From Nonomuraea soli (lineage in GTDB: Bacteria; Actinomycetota; Actinomycetes; Streptosporangiales; Streptosporangiaceae): a DNA stretch of 64,000 bases. The notes beneath the pieces are model-generated. The model searched no databases, was not told where the DNA came from, and saw only the letters and a list, made by a program, of their open reading frames with translations. The position numbers and the translations under genes were made by a program. Where the stretch lies: NCBI RefSeq assembly GCF_013761175.1, contig NZ_JACDUR010000001.1:124001-188000 (forward strand), given 5' to 3'. Within the stretch, counting starts at the first letter, position 1. Every line of letters begins with the position of its first letter. Below, piece by piece: positions 15,519-23,865 of the stretch.

Positions 15519-16322
15519 GTGACTATCTGTGCTTATGCGACATATGACGGCCCTGATGACGATCGGGAGCTCACGCTCGAAGCCTGGAGCGAGGCCGGCA
15601 TCGACGGCCGTGTCGTGCGCTGGGACGACCCGGAGGCCGACTGGTCGGTCTTCGACGCCGTCGTGGTGCGCTCGACCTGGGACTACGTGGAGCGTCGTGC
15701 GGAGTTCCTGGCCTGGACGCGCAGGGTCGGAGAGGTGTCGCGGCTGCTCAACCCCGCCGAGGTGATCGAGCGCAACACCGACAAGACCTACCTGCGCGAC
15801 CTGGGCGTCGCCACCGTTCCCACCCACTGGTCCTCGCACGACCTGCCCGACTGGCCCGAATACGTCGTCAAGCCCGCCATCTCGGCGGGCGCCAAGGACA
15901 CCATCCGCACCGGTGACCGCGCCGTCGCGGCCGCCCACGCCGCTCGTCTGGAGGCCGCCGGCCGTACCGCCATGGTGCAGCCCTACCTCGACATGGTGGA
16001 GGCCGAGGGCGAGACCTCGCTGCTCTACTTCAACCGCCGCCTCAGTCACGCGGTACGGCGAACGCCGATGCTCGCCGCGGGCACGACCTCGGCGGACAAC
16101 GCGCGGGCCGAGCTGCGCGATCCAGCCCCGGACCAGGTCGAACTGGCCGAGAAGGTGCTTGCCGCCATCCCCCAAGCCCTTCTCTACGCCCGCGTCGACC
16201 TGGTCCGGCTGTCCGACGGCAGCCCGGCCGTGATCGAGCTCGAACTCACCGAGCCCTACCTCTACCTGCGCTACGACAACGCCGCCAAGAACTTCGCGGC
16301 AGCGCTGCGCGAGCTGGTCTAG
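15519..16322 (+). CDS. RimK-like ATP-grasp ligase
   Basis: 267 residues. Motifs of an ATP-grasp carboxylate-amine ligase are visible: NTDKTYLRDLGV (about 87-98), the ATP-binding Lys in YVVKPAISAGAKDT (about 113-126), MVQPYLDMVEAEGE with its acidic pair, and ELELTEPYLYLR (about 235-246) for Mg binding. Such enzymes join an acyl phosphate to an amine, often amino acid to amino acid. The gene is leaderless (TACCAT ends 7 nt before the GTG). It stands 87 bp after the secreted pair and overlaps the convergent SDR by 4 bp. Substrates unknown. Confidence 0.8.
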   Translation: MTICAYATYDGPDDDRELTLEAWSEAGIDGRVVRWDDPEADWSVFDAVVVRSTWDYVERRAEFLAWTRRVGEVSRLLNPAEVIERNTDKTYLRDLGVATVPTHWSSHDLPDWPEYVVKPAISAGAKDTIRTGDRAVAAAHAARLEAAGRTAMVQPYLDMVEAEGETSLLYFNRRLSHAVRRTPMLAAGTTSADNARAELRDPAPDQVELAEKVLAAIPQALLYARVDLVRLSDGSPAVIELELTEPYLYLRYDNAAKNFAAALRELV

Positions 16323-17065
16323 CAGGTGATGCCGCCGTCGACCGGGATGACCGTGCCCGTCAGGTAGGCCCCGGCCCGCGAGGCGAGGAAGATGGCGGTG
16401 CCGGCCATGTCCTCCGGCGAGCCGATCCTGCCCAGCGGCACGGAACCGGCGATGGCGCGGCGCGTGCCCGGATCGTCGAGGGCGAAGGCCATCATCTTCG
16501 ACTCGAACGGGCCGGGCGCGATGGCGTTCACCGTGATGTGCTCACCGGCCAGCTGGCGTGCCAGGTGGCGGGTGAGCATGTGCACGCCCGCCTTGGTGGC
16601 GGAGTAGGGGTAGCTCTCCAGGGCCGGGACCCTGATGCCGTCGACGGAGCCGACGTTGATCACCCGTGCCGGGTCCTCGGCGGAGGCGGCCTTGCGCAGG
16701 TTCGGCAGCAGTTGCTGGGTGAGGAAGAACACGCCCTTGACGTTGATGTTCCAGAGCTTGTCGAAGGCCGACTCGGGGAACTCCTCCAGCGGAGCTCCCC
16801 AGGTCGCGCCCGCGTTGTTGACCAGCACGTCCACCCGTTCGGGCAGGGCCTCCACCAGGGTCGCGATGCCCTCGGGGGTCGACAGGTCGGCGACCACGCC
16901 GGTGCAGCCGATCTCCTCGGCCGCGGCGTTGACCTCGGCGCTCTTGCGCGCGGAGATGAACACCGTGGCGCCCGCCTCCGCGAAGCCCTGGGCGACCATC
17001 CGGCCGATCCCACGCGAGCCGCCGGTCACGACGACGGTCTTGCCCGATACGTTGAACAGAGTCAT
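16319..17065 (-). CDS. SDR-family oxidoreductase (FabG/gluconate 5-dehydrogenase type)
   Basis: 248 residues with TGGSRGIGRMVA, NNAGA (about 83), a catalytic Ser in NVGSVDG, YPYSATK and the C-terminal VDGGITC. All catalytic residues are present. It follows the ATP-grasp gene of the upstream operon by only 10 bp, so it is probably the last member of that unit. A TAAGCT box 7 nt before the ATG, which includes the previous stop codon, could also give an independent leaderless transcript. Substrate not deducible. Confidence 0.8.
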   Translation of the reverse strand: MTLFNVSGKTVVVTGGSRGIGRMVAQGFAEAGATVFISARKSAEVNAAAEEIGCTGVVADLSTPEGIATLVEALPERVDVLVNNAGATWGAPLEEFPESAFDKLWNINVKGVFFLTQQLLPNLRKAASAEDPARVINVGSVDGIRVPALESYPYSATKAGVHMLTRHLARQLAGEHITVNAIAPGPFESKMMAFALDDPGTRRAIAGSVPLGRIGSPEDMAGTAIFLASRAGAYLTGTVIPVDGGITC

Positions 17066-17075
17066 ATTCTAGAGC

Positions 17076-18260
17076 TTAGTTCTCTTTGAGCCACAACGTC
17101 ATCAGGCCGCGGAAGTGCTCGACGAAGCGCTCGTGCTCGCCCGGCGGATAGGTGTGGCGCACGGTGTCGACCAGCAGGTCGTCGAAGGCCGGACCGGCCA
17201 CCCAGTCACGCACCACCTGGTCGAGGTGGGGCAGCCGCGTCGCGCAGAACTCGTGGTAACGCTCGGTCTCGAAGTAGTCGTCGGCCAGCCTGCGGTAGGC
17301 GGCCAGCCGTTCGGCGTAGTCACCCTCGATCTCGAAGTACTCGCGGGTGCCGAGATCGATGCGCGGGCGGCGGCCGGTCTCCGCGCAGAAGATCGTCCAC
17401 TTGACCAGCGTCTTCATCGCCCAGGGGAAGTAGTAGTGCAGGCTCGTCAGCGCCACGTCCGGGCAGGCGTTGGCGTAGTCGATCGGGTGCACGTCGCTGC
17501 CCTTGACCAGCACCTCGCAGGAGTTGAACTCCCAGCGGAAGAAGGCGTTGACCAGCCGCGAGATCGTCACCACCTCGTCGCCGACCTGCGGCGACAGGAA
17601 GTTGTGGTCGACCGCGTAGCGCGAGTGCATGGGCAGCTCGGGCTGGAACTTCATGACCATGGTCTCCGCCCCGATCGACAACGACCGGGCGAAGGCGTCG
17701 TAACCGTCGATCGCCTTCTGCAGGTGCATGAGCATCTCGCCGCTGGCGTCGTAGGCGGCGTGCAGTTCCGCGGGCGAGCGCACGATCGACACGCCCCGCC
17801 AGGCGCCGCCGTCGTAGGGCTTCATGACCAGCGGGTAGCCCAGCGACTCGGCGATCTCGTCGAGGTCGAAGGGCCGGTTGTAGCGGGCCGAGGTGTAGGC
17901 GTACCGCGCGTTGTCCAGCGGGTTCTTGTACGGCACCAGCACGGTGTCGGGCACCTTGATGCCCATGCGCATCAGCGCGCAGTAGGCCGTGTGCTTCTCC
18001 ATCGCCTGGAAGGTGAACGGGCTGTTGAGCACGTACACGTCGTCCATCATGGCGATCTTCTTGAGCCACTCGCGCGGGTGGTAGTACCAGTAGGCCAGCC
18101 GGTCGATCACGACGTCGTGACGCGGTTTGTCGCGCAGGTTGAACGGCTCGATGGTGACCCGCTCGACGTCGAAGCCGTCGGTGGCCTCGCGCATGATGGC
18201 CTCGAAGGCCGTCGGCCAGTCCTCCTCGGTGCCCAGCAGCAGCCCGATCAGATGTCTCAT
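17076..18260 (-). CDS. ATP-grasp ligase of the esterase/DUF2252 operon
   Basis: 394 residues. The central ATP-grasp fold shows KHTAYCALMRMGIKVPDTVL (about 84-103), GYPLVMKPYDGGAWRGVS (about 141-158), which supplies the nucleotide-binding Lys and flexible Gly-rich loop, and DVHPIDYANACPDV near the metal site. A helical C-terminal domain of about 110 residues follows and is rich in Arg, Tyr and Asp/Glu. It probably ligates a carboxylate to an amine. The ATG overlaps the stop of an esterase gene (ATGA). Product unknown; no close characterised relative is recalled. Confidence 0.75.
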   Translation of the reverse strand: MRHLIGLLLGTEEDWPTAFEAIMREATDGFDVERVTIEPFNLRDKPRHDVVIDRLAYWYYHPREWLKKIAMMDDVYVLNSPFTFQAMEKHTAYCALMRMGIKVPDTVLVPYKNPLDNARYAYTSARYNRPFDLDEIAESLGYPLVMKPYDGGAWRGVSIVRSPAELHAAYDASGEMLMHLQKAIDGYDAFARSLSIGAETMVMKFQPELPMHSRYAVDHNFLSPQVGDEVVTISRLVNAFFRWEFNSCEVLVKGSDVHPIDYANACPDVALTSLHYYFPWAMKTLVKWTIFCAETGRRPRIDLGTREYFEIEGDYAERLAAYRRLADDYFETERYHEFCATRLPHLDQVVRDWVAGPAFDDLLVDTVRHTYPPGEHERFVEHFRGLMTLWLKEN

Positions 18261-18970
18261 ACGAACCTCCCCAGGTGGTGTGCGAGCTGGGCGCGCCAGG
18301 AGGGCCAGTCGTGCGGCACGTCGTGGCCCCACAGGTCGAGCTCGTGCCTGATGCCCTTGGCGGCCAGCACGGCCGCCAGTCGCTTGGTGCTCTCCAGCGC
18401 GCCGGTGGTGTCCTCCCACTGGCCCTGTCCGCAGACCAGCAGCAGGCTCAGCCGCCCGCGCAGCCAGTCCAGGTGGTCGCCGTGCAGGTTCGGCACGTAG
18501 TCCAGCGGGTTGTTGAAATAGGCCGACTCGCCGCGCTCGCCCCAGCCGTACCAGTGCGACGGGTCGTAGGTGCCCGACAGGCAGAGCGCCAGCGGGAACA
18601 GGTCGGCGCGCCGCAGCGCGAGGTTGGCGGCGTGGAAGGCACCCAGGCTGCAGCCGAACAGCATGATCTCCGCGGGACCCGCGCAGTCGCCGTGGATCGC
18701 CGGGACGACGCGGTCGAGGATCCAGCGCTCGTAGTCCTCGTGGCTCTTGGCCCTGGCCTCCATGGGCAGGTGCCGGTTCGACCAGCTCTGGGCGTCGTTG
18801 CTCGGGACGCAGTAGATCTTCACCCGGCCCGCCTCGACCAGGTGGCCGACGGCGGCGAGCATGCCGTTGTTCTCGAAGTCGGCGGCCTGGCCCTGCTCGC
18901 TGGGGAAGGCCAGCATCGGGCGCCCCCAGTGGCCGTAGGCGAGGACGCCGTCGCTCAGTTCGCGTCTCAT
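18257..18970 (-). CDS. Esterase-family alpha/beta hydrolase (PF00756 type)
   Basis: 237 residues. The nucleophile elbow is FGCSLGAFHAAN (about 105-116, Ser108); a His occurs in LWGHDVPHDW near the C terminus. N-terminal GHWGRPMLAFPSEQGQ is typical of the small cytoplasmic branch of this family (relatives of esterase D and mycolyltransferases). No signal peptide. The ATG shares bases with the stop of the upstream hydrolase gene (TGATG), and the stop overlaps the ATP-grasp gene. It may release or proof-read the ligase product; that is speculation. Confidence 0.78.
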   Translation of the reverse strand: MRRELSDGVLAYGHWGRPMLAFPSEQGQAADFENNGMLAAVGHLVEAGRVKIYCVPSNDAQSWSNRHLPMEARAKSHEDYERWILDRVVPAIHGDCAGPAEIMLFGCSLGAFHAANLALRRADLFPLALCLSGTYDPSHWYGWGERGESAYFNNPLDYVPNLHGDHLDWLRGRLSLLLVCGQGQWEDTTGALESTKRLAAVLAAKGIRHELDLWGHDVPHDWPSWRAQLAHHLGRFV

Positions 18971-19935
18971 CAGGTCATGTCCTGGAGTAACCGGCTCAGG
19001 TGGGGGTGGAAGGCGTCTCGCCAGGCCGTGTAGTTGTGCACATCCGCCACTTCCCGAAATGTCACGTCGTATCCCTGTAAGTCCAGAGCTTCCGCCAAAA
19101 GGTGGTTGTTGGAAAGGTTCTCCTCGGCGAGACCGCACGTCATGGCGACGGGCACCGGGCGCCCCTTGCCGCGCTTGGCGCTCTCGACGAAGTCCGTGAT
19201 CTGCTCGAAGCGCGGGAAACGCCGCTCCTGGGGGTCGTGCTCACGCGTGAAGAAGCTGCCCGACTGCAGGAACAGCGCGTCGAACAGATCCGGGTGGCGC
19301 CGGTGGGCGTGCAGCATGGCCAGGGCCCCCAGGCTGGTCCCCATGCCGATCCTGCGCCTGGCGGGTATCCGCCCCAGGACGCTCAGCGCGTCCGCGTAGT
19401 CGTCGTCGGCCGCGTAGATCCGGTTGCGGTCGTGCGGCTGGAGCAGCGCGACCCACATCGGCCTGAACCAGGTGTGGCGGATGCCGAGCTCCAGGTATCG
19501 CAGCAACATCGCCAGCCGCGCGTATTCGGGGCCGTCGTGGACGACCAGCAACGAGGGGAACGGGGGCGGTTCCGCCGGGCCGTACCAGGAGATGTCGAGC
19601 CCGGGCGCGGACACGATGGTTTCGCGCGCCCACTCGTACGGCGGCGCGGGATCGCGCACCCACGACGGAGCGCGGTACTCGGGGAACTCCAGCACGCTCT
19701 TGTCGCCGAAGACCCCGGCGACCCGCAGGGGGTTGCCGGGATCGAGGATGGTCTCCCTGCGGCCGTCGCGGTGGGTGACCTCGAAGAGGTACTCCATCCG
19801 GTCGACCCGCGGACGGGGGACCTCCAGCCGCCAGCCGCCCTGGACCGGGGAGAGCTCCACCGTGTCGAGCCCCACCTCCTGGTAGAGGCGGACAGCCGAC
19901 AGCCTCCCCTGATCCGGAAGGAAGAAGCTCAGCAT
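18970..19935 (-). CDS. Enterochelin-esterase-like alpha/beta hydrolase
   Basis: 321 residues in two parts. The N-terminal beta-sandwich-like region (about 1-95) has VELSPVQGGWRLEVPRP and YLFEVTHRDGRRETILDPGNP, as in the CBM48-like cap of Fes-type esterases. The hydrolase domain has the elbow GMGTSLGALAM (about 196-206) and a C-terminal His in ADVHNYTAWRD. No signal peptide. The start ATG overlaps the DUF2252 stop (TGATG). It could act on a phosphorylated or peptide-like intermediate of the operon; the substrate is unknown. Confidence 0.75.
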   Translation of the reverse strand: MLSFFLPDQGRLSAVRLYQEVGLDTVELSPVQGGWRLEVPRPRVDRMEYLFEVTHRDGRRETILDPGNPLRVAGVFGDKSVLEFPEYRAPSWVRDPAPPYEWARETIVSAPGLDISWYGPAEPPPFPSLLVVHDGPEYARLAMLLRYLELGIRHTWFRPMWVALLQPHDRNRIYAADDDYADALSVLGRIPARRRIGMGTSLGALAMLHAHRRHPDLFDALFLQSGSFFTREHDPQERRFPRFEQITDFVESAKRGKGRPVPVAMTCGLAEENLSNNHLLAEALDLQGYDVTFREVADVHNYTAWRDAFHPHLSRLLQDMT

Positions 19936-21236
19936 CAAAGCCCCGGCATGCGCCCGTTTCTGAACAGGTCCACGAAGACCTGATGGTCCTGACGGGCCTG
20001 TGCCCCGTACGCATGGGAGAAATCCACCAACATCGATATAAATCCGGAAGTTTCGGAACCGATGCGCTCCACGATCGCCTCCTCCGTCGAGAAGTCGACC
20101 AGGTCGTGCGACGACTCGTCGTCGGCCACCGAGTGCATGCGCGCGACCGCCCGCCCGAGGTCACGCATGATCGAGCGCAGCTCCTCCGGCTCGTTGACGT
20201 CGTCCCAGTCGAGGTCGGCGGAGTACGGCGAGACCTCGGCGACCAGCTGCCCGATCCCGTCGAGAGTGGTGTAGCCGAGCCACGGATCGGCGTAGGCCTG
20301 CAGGGCGCGCTGCGACTCGGCGGTGCGGTGCCCCTGGTGCAGGAAGTACCCCGACACCCGTTCGTCGGCGATGTGCCGGGCGACCGCGGGCACCTGGGCC
20401 TGCTTCATGTAGAGGATCACGTCGTTCTCCAGTGCCTGCGAGCGCCCCTCCAGCAGCAGGTTGTACGAGGGCAGCCCGGCCGAGCCGATCCCGACGCCCT
20501 TGCGCAGCGCCACGTCCTTGATGTGGTGCTCGACAGGGCTGGAGGGCACCGGCAGCGTGCCCAAGTAGTCCTCGAAGGCCGCGCAGACCTTGCGCCTGAT
20601 GTCCTCGTCGACCTCCGTGCGGGTGTCGGTGATGGCGAAGCGCCGGTCGTAGGTGTCGACGACCGTCTCGTGGTCGAGCATCGCGACCCTGGTCGACAGC
20701 CGGGCGGTCTGCAGCACCCGGTGGAGCACCCCGCTGGTGGTGTCGAGGGTGAGCGAGCCGATCGCGTCGTCGCCGCCGTGCGCGATGCCGGTGAGTTCGA
20801 CCAGGTAGGCCTGGCCGAACTCGCTCACGAGCTCCGAGATCGCGGCGTCCGAGAGCGCCTTGGCGTATCCGAGCAGCGCCACGCTGGCCGCGAAACGCTT
20901 GAGATCCCAGGTGTAGGGGCCGACGTAGGCCTCGTCGAAGTCGTTGACGTTGAAGACGAGCACGCCGGAGGCGTTCATGTAGGTGCCGAAGTTCTCGGCG
21001 TGCAGGTCGCCGTGGATCCACACGCGCCTGGTCTGGTCGTCGAGGTAGGAGTCGTCGGCGAACGGCCCGGCCATGTCGGCGTAGAACAGGCAGGCGCTGC
21101 CCCGGTAGAAGGCGAACGGCGAGGCCGCCATCTTCCGGAACTTACGGGAGAAGGCGGCAGGGTCCCGCTTGATGGAGTCCCCGAACTCCGTCATGAGGAC
21201 GCCGAGGACGTGGGACTCGCGAACCTCAGAGCTCAT
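19935..21236 (-). CDS. DUF2252 protein (kinase-like fold)
   Basis: 433 residues of the DUF2252 family, which has a protein-kinase-like fold. Motifs: MAASPFAFYRGSACLFYADM (about 36-55), the catalytic-loop-like IHGDLHAENFG (about 74-84, HGDxHxxN) and VNDFDEAYVGP (about 96-106, the DFD metal site). Such proteins probably phosphorylate a small molecule or protein. It is first in a run of overlapping genes: hydrolase, hydrolase, ATP-grasp, SDR. The membrane-protein gene upstream on the same strand ends 3 bp away. Confidence 0.82.
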   Translation of the reverse strand: MSSEVRESHVLGVLMTEFGDSIKRDPAAFSRKFRKMAASPFAFYRGSACLFYADMAGPFADDSYLDDQTRRVWIHGDLHAENFGTYMNASGVLVFNVNDFDEAYVGPYTWDLKRFAASVALLGYAKALSDAAISELVSEFGQAYLVELTGIAHGGDDAIGSLTLDTTSGVLHRVLQTARLSTRVAMLDHETVVDTYDRRFAITDTRTEVDEDIRRKVCAAFEDYLGTLPVPSSPVEHHIKDVALRKGVGIGSAGLPSYNLLLEGRSQALENDVILYMKQAQVPAVARHIADERVSGYFLHQGHRTAESQRALQAYADPWLGYTTLDGIGQLVAEVSPYSADLDWDDVNEPEELRSIMRDLGRAVARMHSVADDESSHDLVDFSTEEAIVERIGSETSGFISMLVDFSHAYGAQARQDHQVFVDLFRNGRMPGL

Positions 21237-21239
21237 GAT

Positions 21240-22214
21240 TCACAGTACGGCGCGCGGATCCTCGCGACCAGAGCTCGGCATGGCGCGCAGCCCGCGCACC
21301 CAGAGCGCGGGAACCAGGACGCCCAGCAGCGCCAGCTGGGCCGCGCCGGAGATCACGATCGCCTGGCTGAACTGGTGGTCGAGCAGGAGGGGCAGCCGGC
21401 TGGCCAGCAGGGGCAGACCCAGCACGCCCAGCGCCAGCGCCGCGGGGGCGTGGACGGGGCGCCGGGTGAGCGCCGAGACCGAGCCGACGGTGAGCAGCAG
21501 TGCCGCCACACCCTCGCCGGAGGCCCACGGCCAGATCCACATCCAGCTCTCGTCCAGGCCGGGGGCCGGCCCGGAGGTCAGCACGGAGGCGCTCACGTAG
21601 TACACGAGGCCCACGGCCATGGCCGGCACGATGACGAGCCAGGGCAGCACCGGAGTGGTCGAGCCGCCGTGGTGGCCGAGCAGCAGCGCGAGCGCGGCGA
21701 CCACGGCCATGGAGGTCGTGCCGAGCCACGACTCGAACGCGATGTCACCGAACGCCAGGGTGATGGCGACCTGCTGGAACACGGTGAAGGCCAGGCCCGC
21801 CAGCGCCAGGCTCCTGGCGGGGCGCACCGCGCCACGGGCGAGGGTGGCGAAGGCCAGCAGCCAGCAGATCGCCAGTCCGAGGTTGGCCGCCTCGTAGAGC
21901 CGGTCGCTGAGCGGGTCGGCGAGGGCTGACATCAGCGTCGCGGACGACAACACGGCCTGCAGCCCGATGCCGAACAGTGCGGTGAGGCGCACGGTCTCGC
22001 CCCAGGCCGCGCCTCGGGGCCTCCAGCTGAGCCGCACCCTGACCGCCAGGGCCGCGACGCTGAAGATCTCACCCCATGGGGGCCGAGGTCCTGTCTCGTC
22101 GGGGGCGTCGTAGGCCTCCAGGAAGGCGGCGACCATCTCCTCCTCGCGCTCGGCCCGATAGGAGGCGGGCAGCAGCTTCAGGACGTTGCGGTAGCGCTGC
22201 TCCAGCAGGGTCAT
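21240..22214 (-). CDS. PadR-associated polytopic membrane protein
   Basis: 324 residues. A cytoplasmic N terminus with YRNVLKLLPASYRAEREEEM and an EAYDAPDE stretch is typical of proteins encoded next to PadR repressors in actinomycetes. About eight hydrophobic helices follow between residues 72 and 310. No transporter motif is seen. It is translationally coupled to PadR (ATGA at 22211-22214). Regulation by, or signalling to, PadR is inferred from this constant pairing. Confidence 0.7.
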   Translation of the reverse strand: MTLLEQRYRNVLKLLPASYRAEREEEMVAAFLEAYDAPDETGPRPPWGEIFSVAALAVRVRLSWRPRGAAWGETVRLTALFGIGLQAVLSSATLMSALADPLSDRLYEAANLGLAICWLLAFATLARGAVRPARSLALAGLAFTVFQQVAITLAFGDIAFESWLGTTSMAVVAALALLLGHHGGSTTPVLPWLVIVPAMAVGLVYYVSASVLTSGPAPGLDESWMWIWPWASGEGVAALLLTVGSVSALTRRPVHAPAALALGVLGLPLLASRLPLLLDHQFSQAIVISGAAQLALLGVLVPALWVRGLRAMPSSGREDPRAVL

Positions 22215-22528
22215 GAGGTCACCGTCCTGGCGCGCAGCCGCGCGGTGGCGGTCCTGACGTTCTCGGCCAGCCGGGCCGCTTCCTGTTCCAGGGCCGCGGC
22301 CCCGTCGTCGGTGAGGCGGTAGTAGCGGCGCAGCCGCCCGTTCTCCGCCTCTTCCCGGTCAAGCACGACCAGGCCCTCGGTGGCCAGCCGGTCGAGCACC
22401 CCGTACAACGTCCCGATCTTCAGCTGGGTCCGTCCCCCGGACAGCCGCTCGACCTCCTGGACGATGCCGTATCCGTGCCTCGGCTCGCCCACCAGGGCGG
22501 TGAGCGTCAAGAACATGGGCTCCGTCAT
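22211..22528 (-). CDS. PadR-family transcriptional regulator
   Basis: 105 residues. The winged helix includes GEPRHGYGIVQEVERLSGG (about 14-32), KIGTLYGVLDRLATEGLV and the wing RRYYRLTDDGAAAL, with a short C-terminal dimerisation helix (PadR-s1 subfamily). ATG 22528 is chosen for the MTEPMFLTLTALVG beginning. The promoter lies inside a perfect inverted repeat shared with the divergent DinB-like gene, so autoregulation and control of both units is likely. Confidence 0.85.
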   Translation of the reverse strand: MTEPMFLTLTALVGEPRHGYGIVQEVERLSGGRTQLKIGTLYGVLDRLATEGLVVLDREEAENGRLRRYYRLTDDGAAALEQEAARLAENVRTATARLRARTVTS

Positions 22529-22538
22529 ATTCACACAT

Positions 22539-22569
22539 GCATCATATCCTGCGAGCCACGATATGATGC
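22539..22569. promoter_or_regulatory. Inverted repeat enclosing two divergent -10 boxes
   Basis: GCATCATATC (22539-22548) and GATATGATGC (22560-22569) are perfect 10-bp arms around 11 bp. Each arm contains a TATGAT box, one facing padR and one facing the DinB-like gene, where it sits 6 nt before the ATG (leaderless). A dimeric regulator on this site would silence both genes. PadR is the obvious candidate. Confidence 0.75.
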
Positions 22570-22573
22570 GGCC

Positions 22574-23140
22574 ATGAAGGAAGAGCTTGTCACCTACCTC
22601 CAGAGCGCCCGTGAGGCGATGGTCTGGAAGCTCCAGGGCCTGCCGGAGTATGACGTGCGCCGCCCCATGACCCCCACGGGCACGAACCTGCTGGGCCTGG
22701 TCAAGCATCTGGCCGCCGTCGAGCTGGAGTATTTCGGCCTGGTCTTCGGCCGCCCGTCCGGCGTCGTGCTGCCGTGGTTCGCCGACGACGCCGAGCCCAA
22801 TGCCGACATGTGGGCCACGGCGCAGGAGTCACGCGAGGAGATCGTGGCTCTGTACCGCACCGCCTGGGAGAAGGCCGCCGCCACTTTCGAGGCTCTTGAG
22901 CTCGACTCGCCCGGCGAGGTTCCGTGGTGGCCCGCCGAACGTCGGAAGGTGACGCTCCACCGGATCCTGGTCCACATGATCGCCGAGACGAACCGGCACG
23001 CCGGGCATGCCGACATCCTGCGTGAGACCATCGACGGCGCGGCCGGGATGCGCGAGGGCAACGACAACATGGGCGCCCAGGGCCCCGAGTGGTACGCCGC
23101 CCACCGCGAGCGCCTGGAGGAGATCGCCGCAGGCGCCTAA
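22574..23140 (+). CDS. DinB/DUF664-family protein, possibly thiol-dependent
   Basis: 188 residues forming a four-helix DinB-like bundle. GLVKHLAAVELEYFG (about 38-52) supplies the first His, and LHRILVHMIAETNRHAGHADILRE (about 130-153) carries the other metal His residues, so the His triad of this metal-binding superfamily is present. Relatives include thiol S-transferases using mycothiol or bacillithiol. It is divergently transcribed from padR under the shared inverted repeat. The stop overlaps the convergent SDR stop. Substrate unknown. Confidence 0.8.
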   Translation: MKEELVTYLQSAREAMVWKLQGLPEYDVRRPMTPTGTNLLGLVKHLAAVELEYFGLVFGRPSGVVLPWFADDAEPNADMWATAQESREEIVALYRTAWEKAAATFEALELDSPGEVPWWPAERRKVTLHRILVHMIAETNRHAGHADILRETIDGAAGMREGNDNMGAQGPEWYAAHRERLEEIAAGA

Positions 23141-23865
23141 GGGTGCTGGCTCGACACCGAGATCACCTCGCCGGTCATGTAGCCCGAGTAGTCGCTCGCC
23201 AGGAAGACGATCACGTTGGCCACCTCCCACGGCTCGGCGGCCCGGCCGAAGGCCTCCTGCGCGGCCAGTTGCCGGAGCAGCTCGGGCGAGGTGACCTTCT
23301 CCAGGAACGCGTGCATGGCCAGCGAGGGCGCGACGGCGTTGACCCGGATGCCGTGCGGAGCAGCCTCTAGCGCCACGCACCTGGTCAGCGCCATCACGCC
23401 GGCCTTGGCCGCGGCGTAGTGCGACTGCCCGCGCTGCGCCCGCCAGCCGATCACCGAGGCGTTGTTGACGATCACCCCCTGCCCGCGGGGGATCATGCGG
23501 CGCAGGGCGGCCCTGGTGCAGCGCATGGTGCCGGTGAGCGTCACGTCGAGCACGGTGTCCCATTCGCGGTCGGTCATCTCCGCCAGCTCCGCCGTACCCC
23601 CGAGTCCCGCGTTGTTGACCAGCACGTCGAGCGGGCCGCAGGCCTCGAACATGGCCTGGACCTGCTCCTCGTCGGTCACGTCGCAGGGGATCGCCAGGGC
23701 GCCGAGCTCGGCGGCGGCCTCCTTCAGCCGCCGCTCGTGGCGGTCGGAGACGATCACCCGCGCACCCTCCTCGGCGCAGCGCCGCGCGGTCGCGAACCCG
23801 ATCCCGGCCCCGGCCGCCGCCGTGACCAGAACGGTCTTGCCGTCCAGCAGGCCATGACTGTTCAT
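23137..23865 (-). CDS. SDR of HIP catabolism, IpdF-like
   Basis: 242 residues with TAAAGAGIGFATA as the cofactor loop, NNAGLGG (about 87), NNASVIGW, SHYAAAK (Tyr-x3-Lys) and FLASDYSGYMTGEVI. The ATG overlaps the stop of the acyl-CoA dehydrogenase gene (ATGA). In mycobacteria the KstR2 regulon pairs fadE30 with Rv3559c (ipdF), a dehydrogenase acting on the ring hydroxyl of a HIP-CoA derivative; the same pairing is seen here under a perfect KstR2 operator. SDR is certain; the IpdF role is inferred. Confidence 0.78.
   Translation of the reverse strand: MNSHGLLDGKTVLVTAAAGAGIGFATARRCAEEGARVIVSDRHERRLKEAAAELGALAIPCDVTDEEQVQAMFEACGPLDVLVNNAGLGGTAELAEMTDREWDTVLDVTLTGTMRCTRAALRRMIPRGQGVIVNNASVIGWRAQRGQSHYAAAKAGVMALTRCVALEAAPHGIRVNAVAPSLAMHAFLEKVTSPELLRQLAAQEAFGRAAEPWEVANVIVFLASDYSGYMTGEVISVSSQHP

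Noticed and set aside
14863..16322. Graspetide (omega-ester RiPP) cluster: precursors plus ATP-grasp
   Set aside because: The precursors have Sec signal peptides and nearly no acidic residues in the repeated core, unlike cytoplasmic microviridin-type precursors; the ATP-grasp gene also has its own leaderless promoter.
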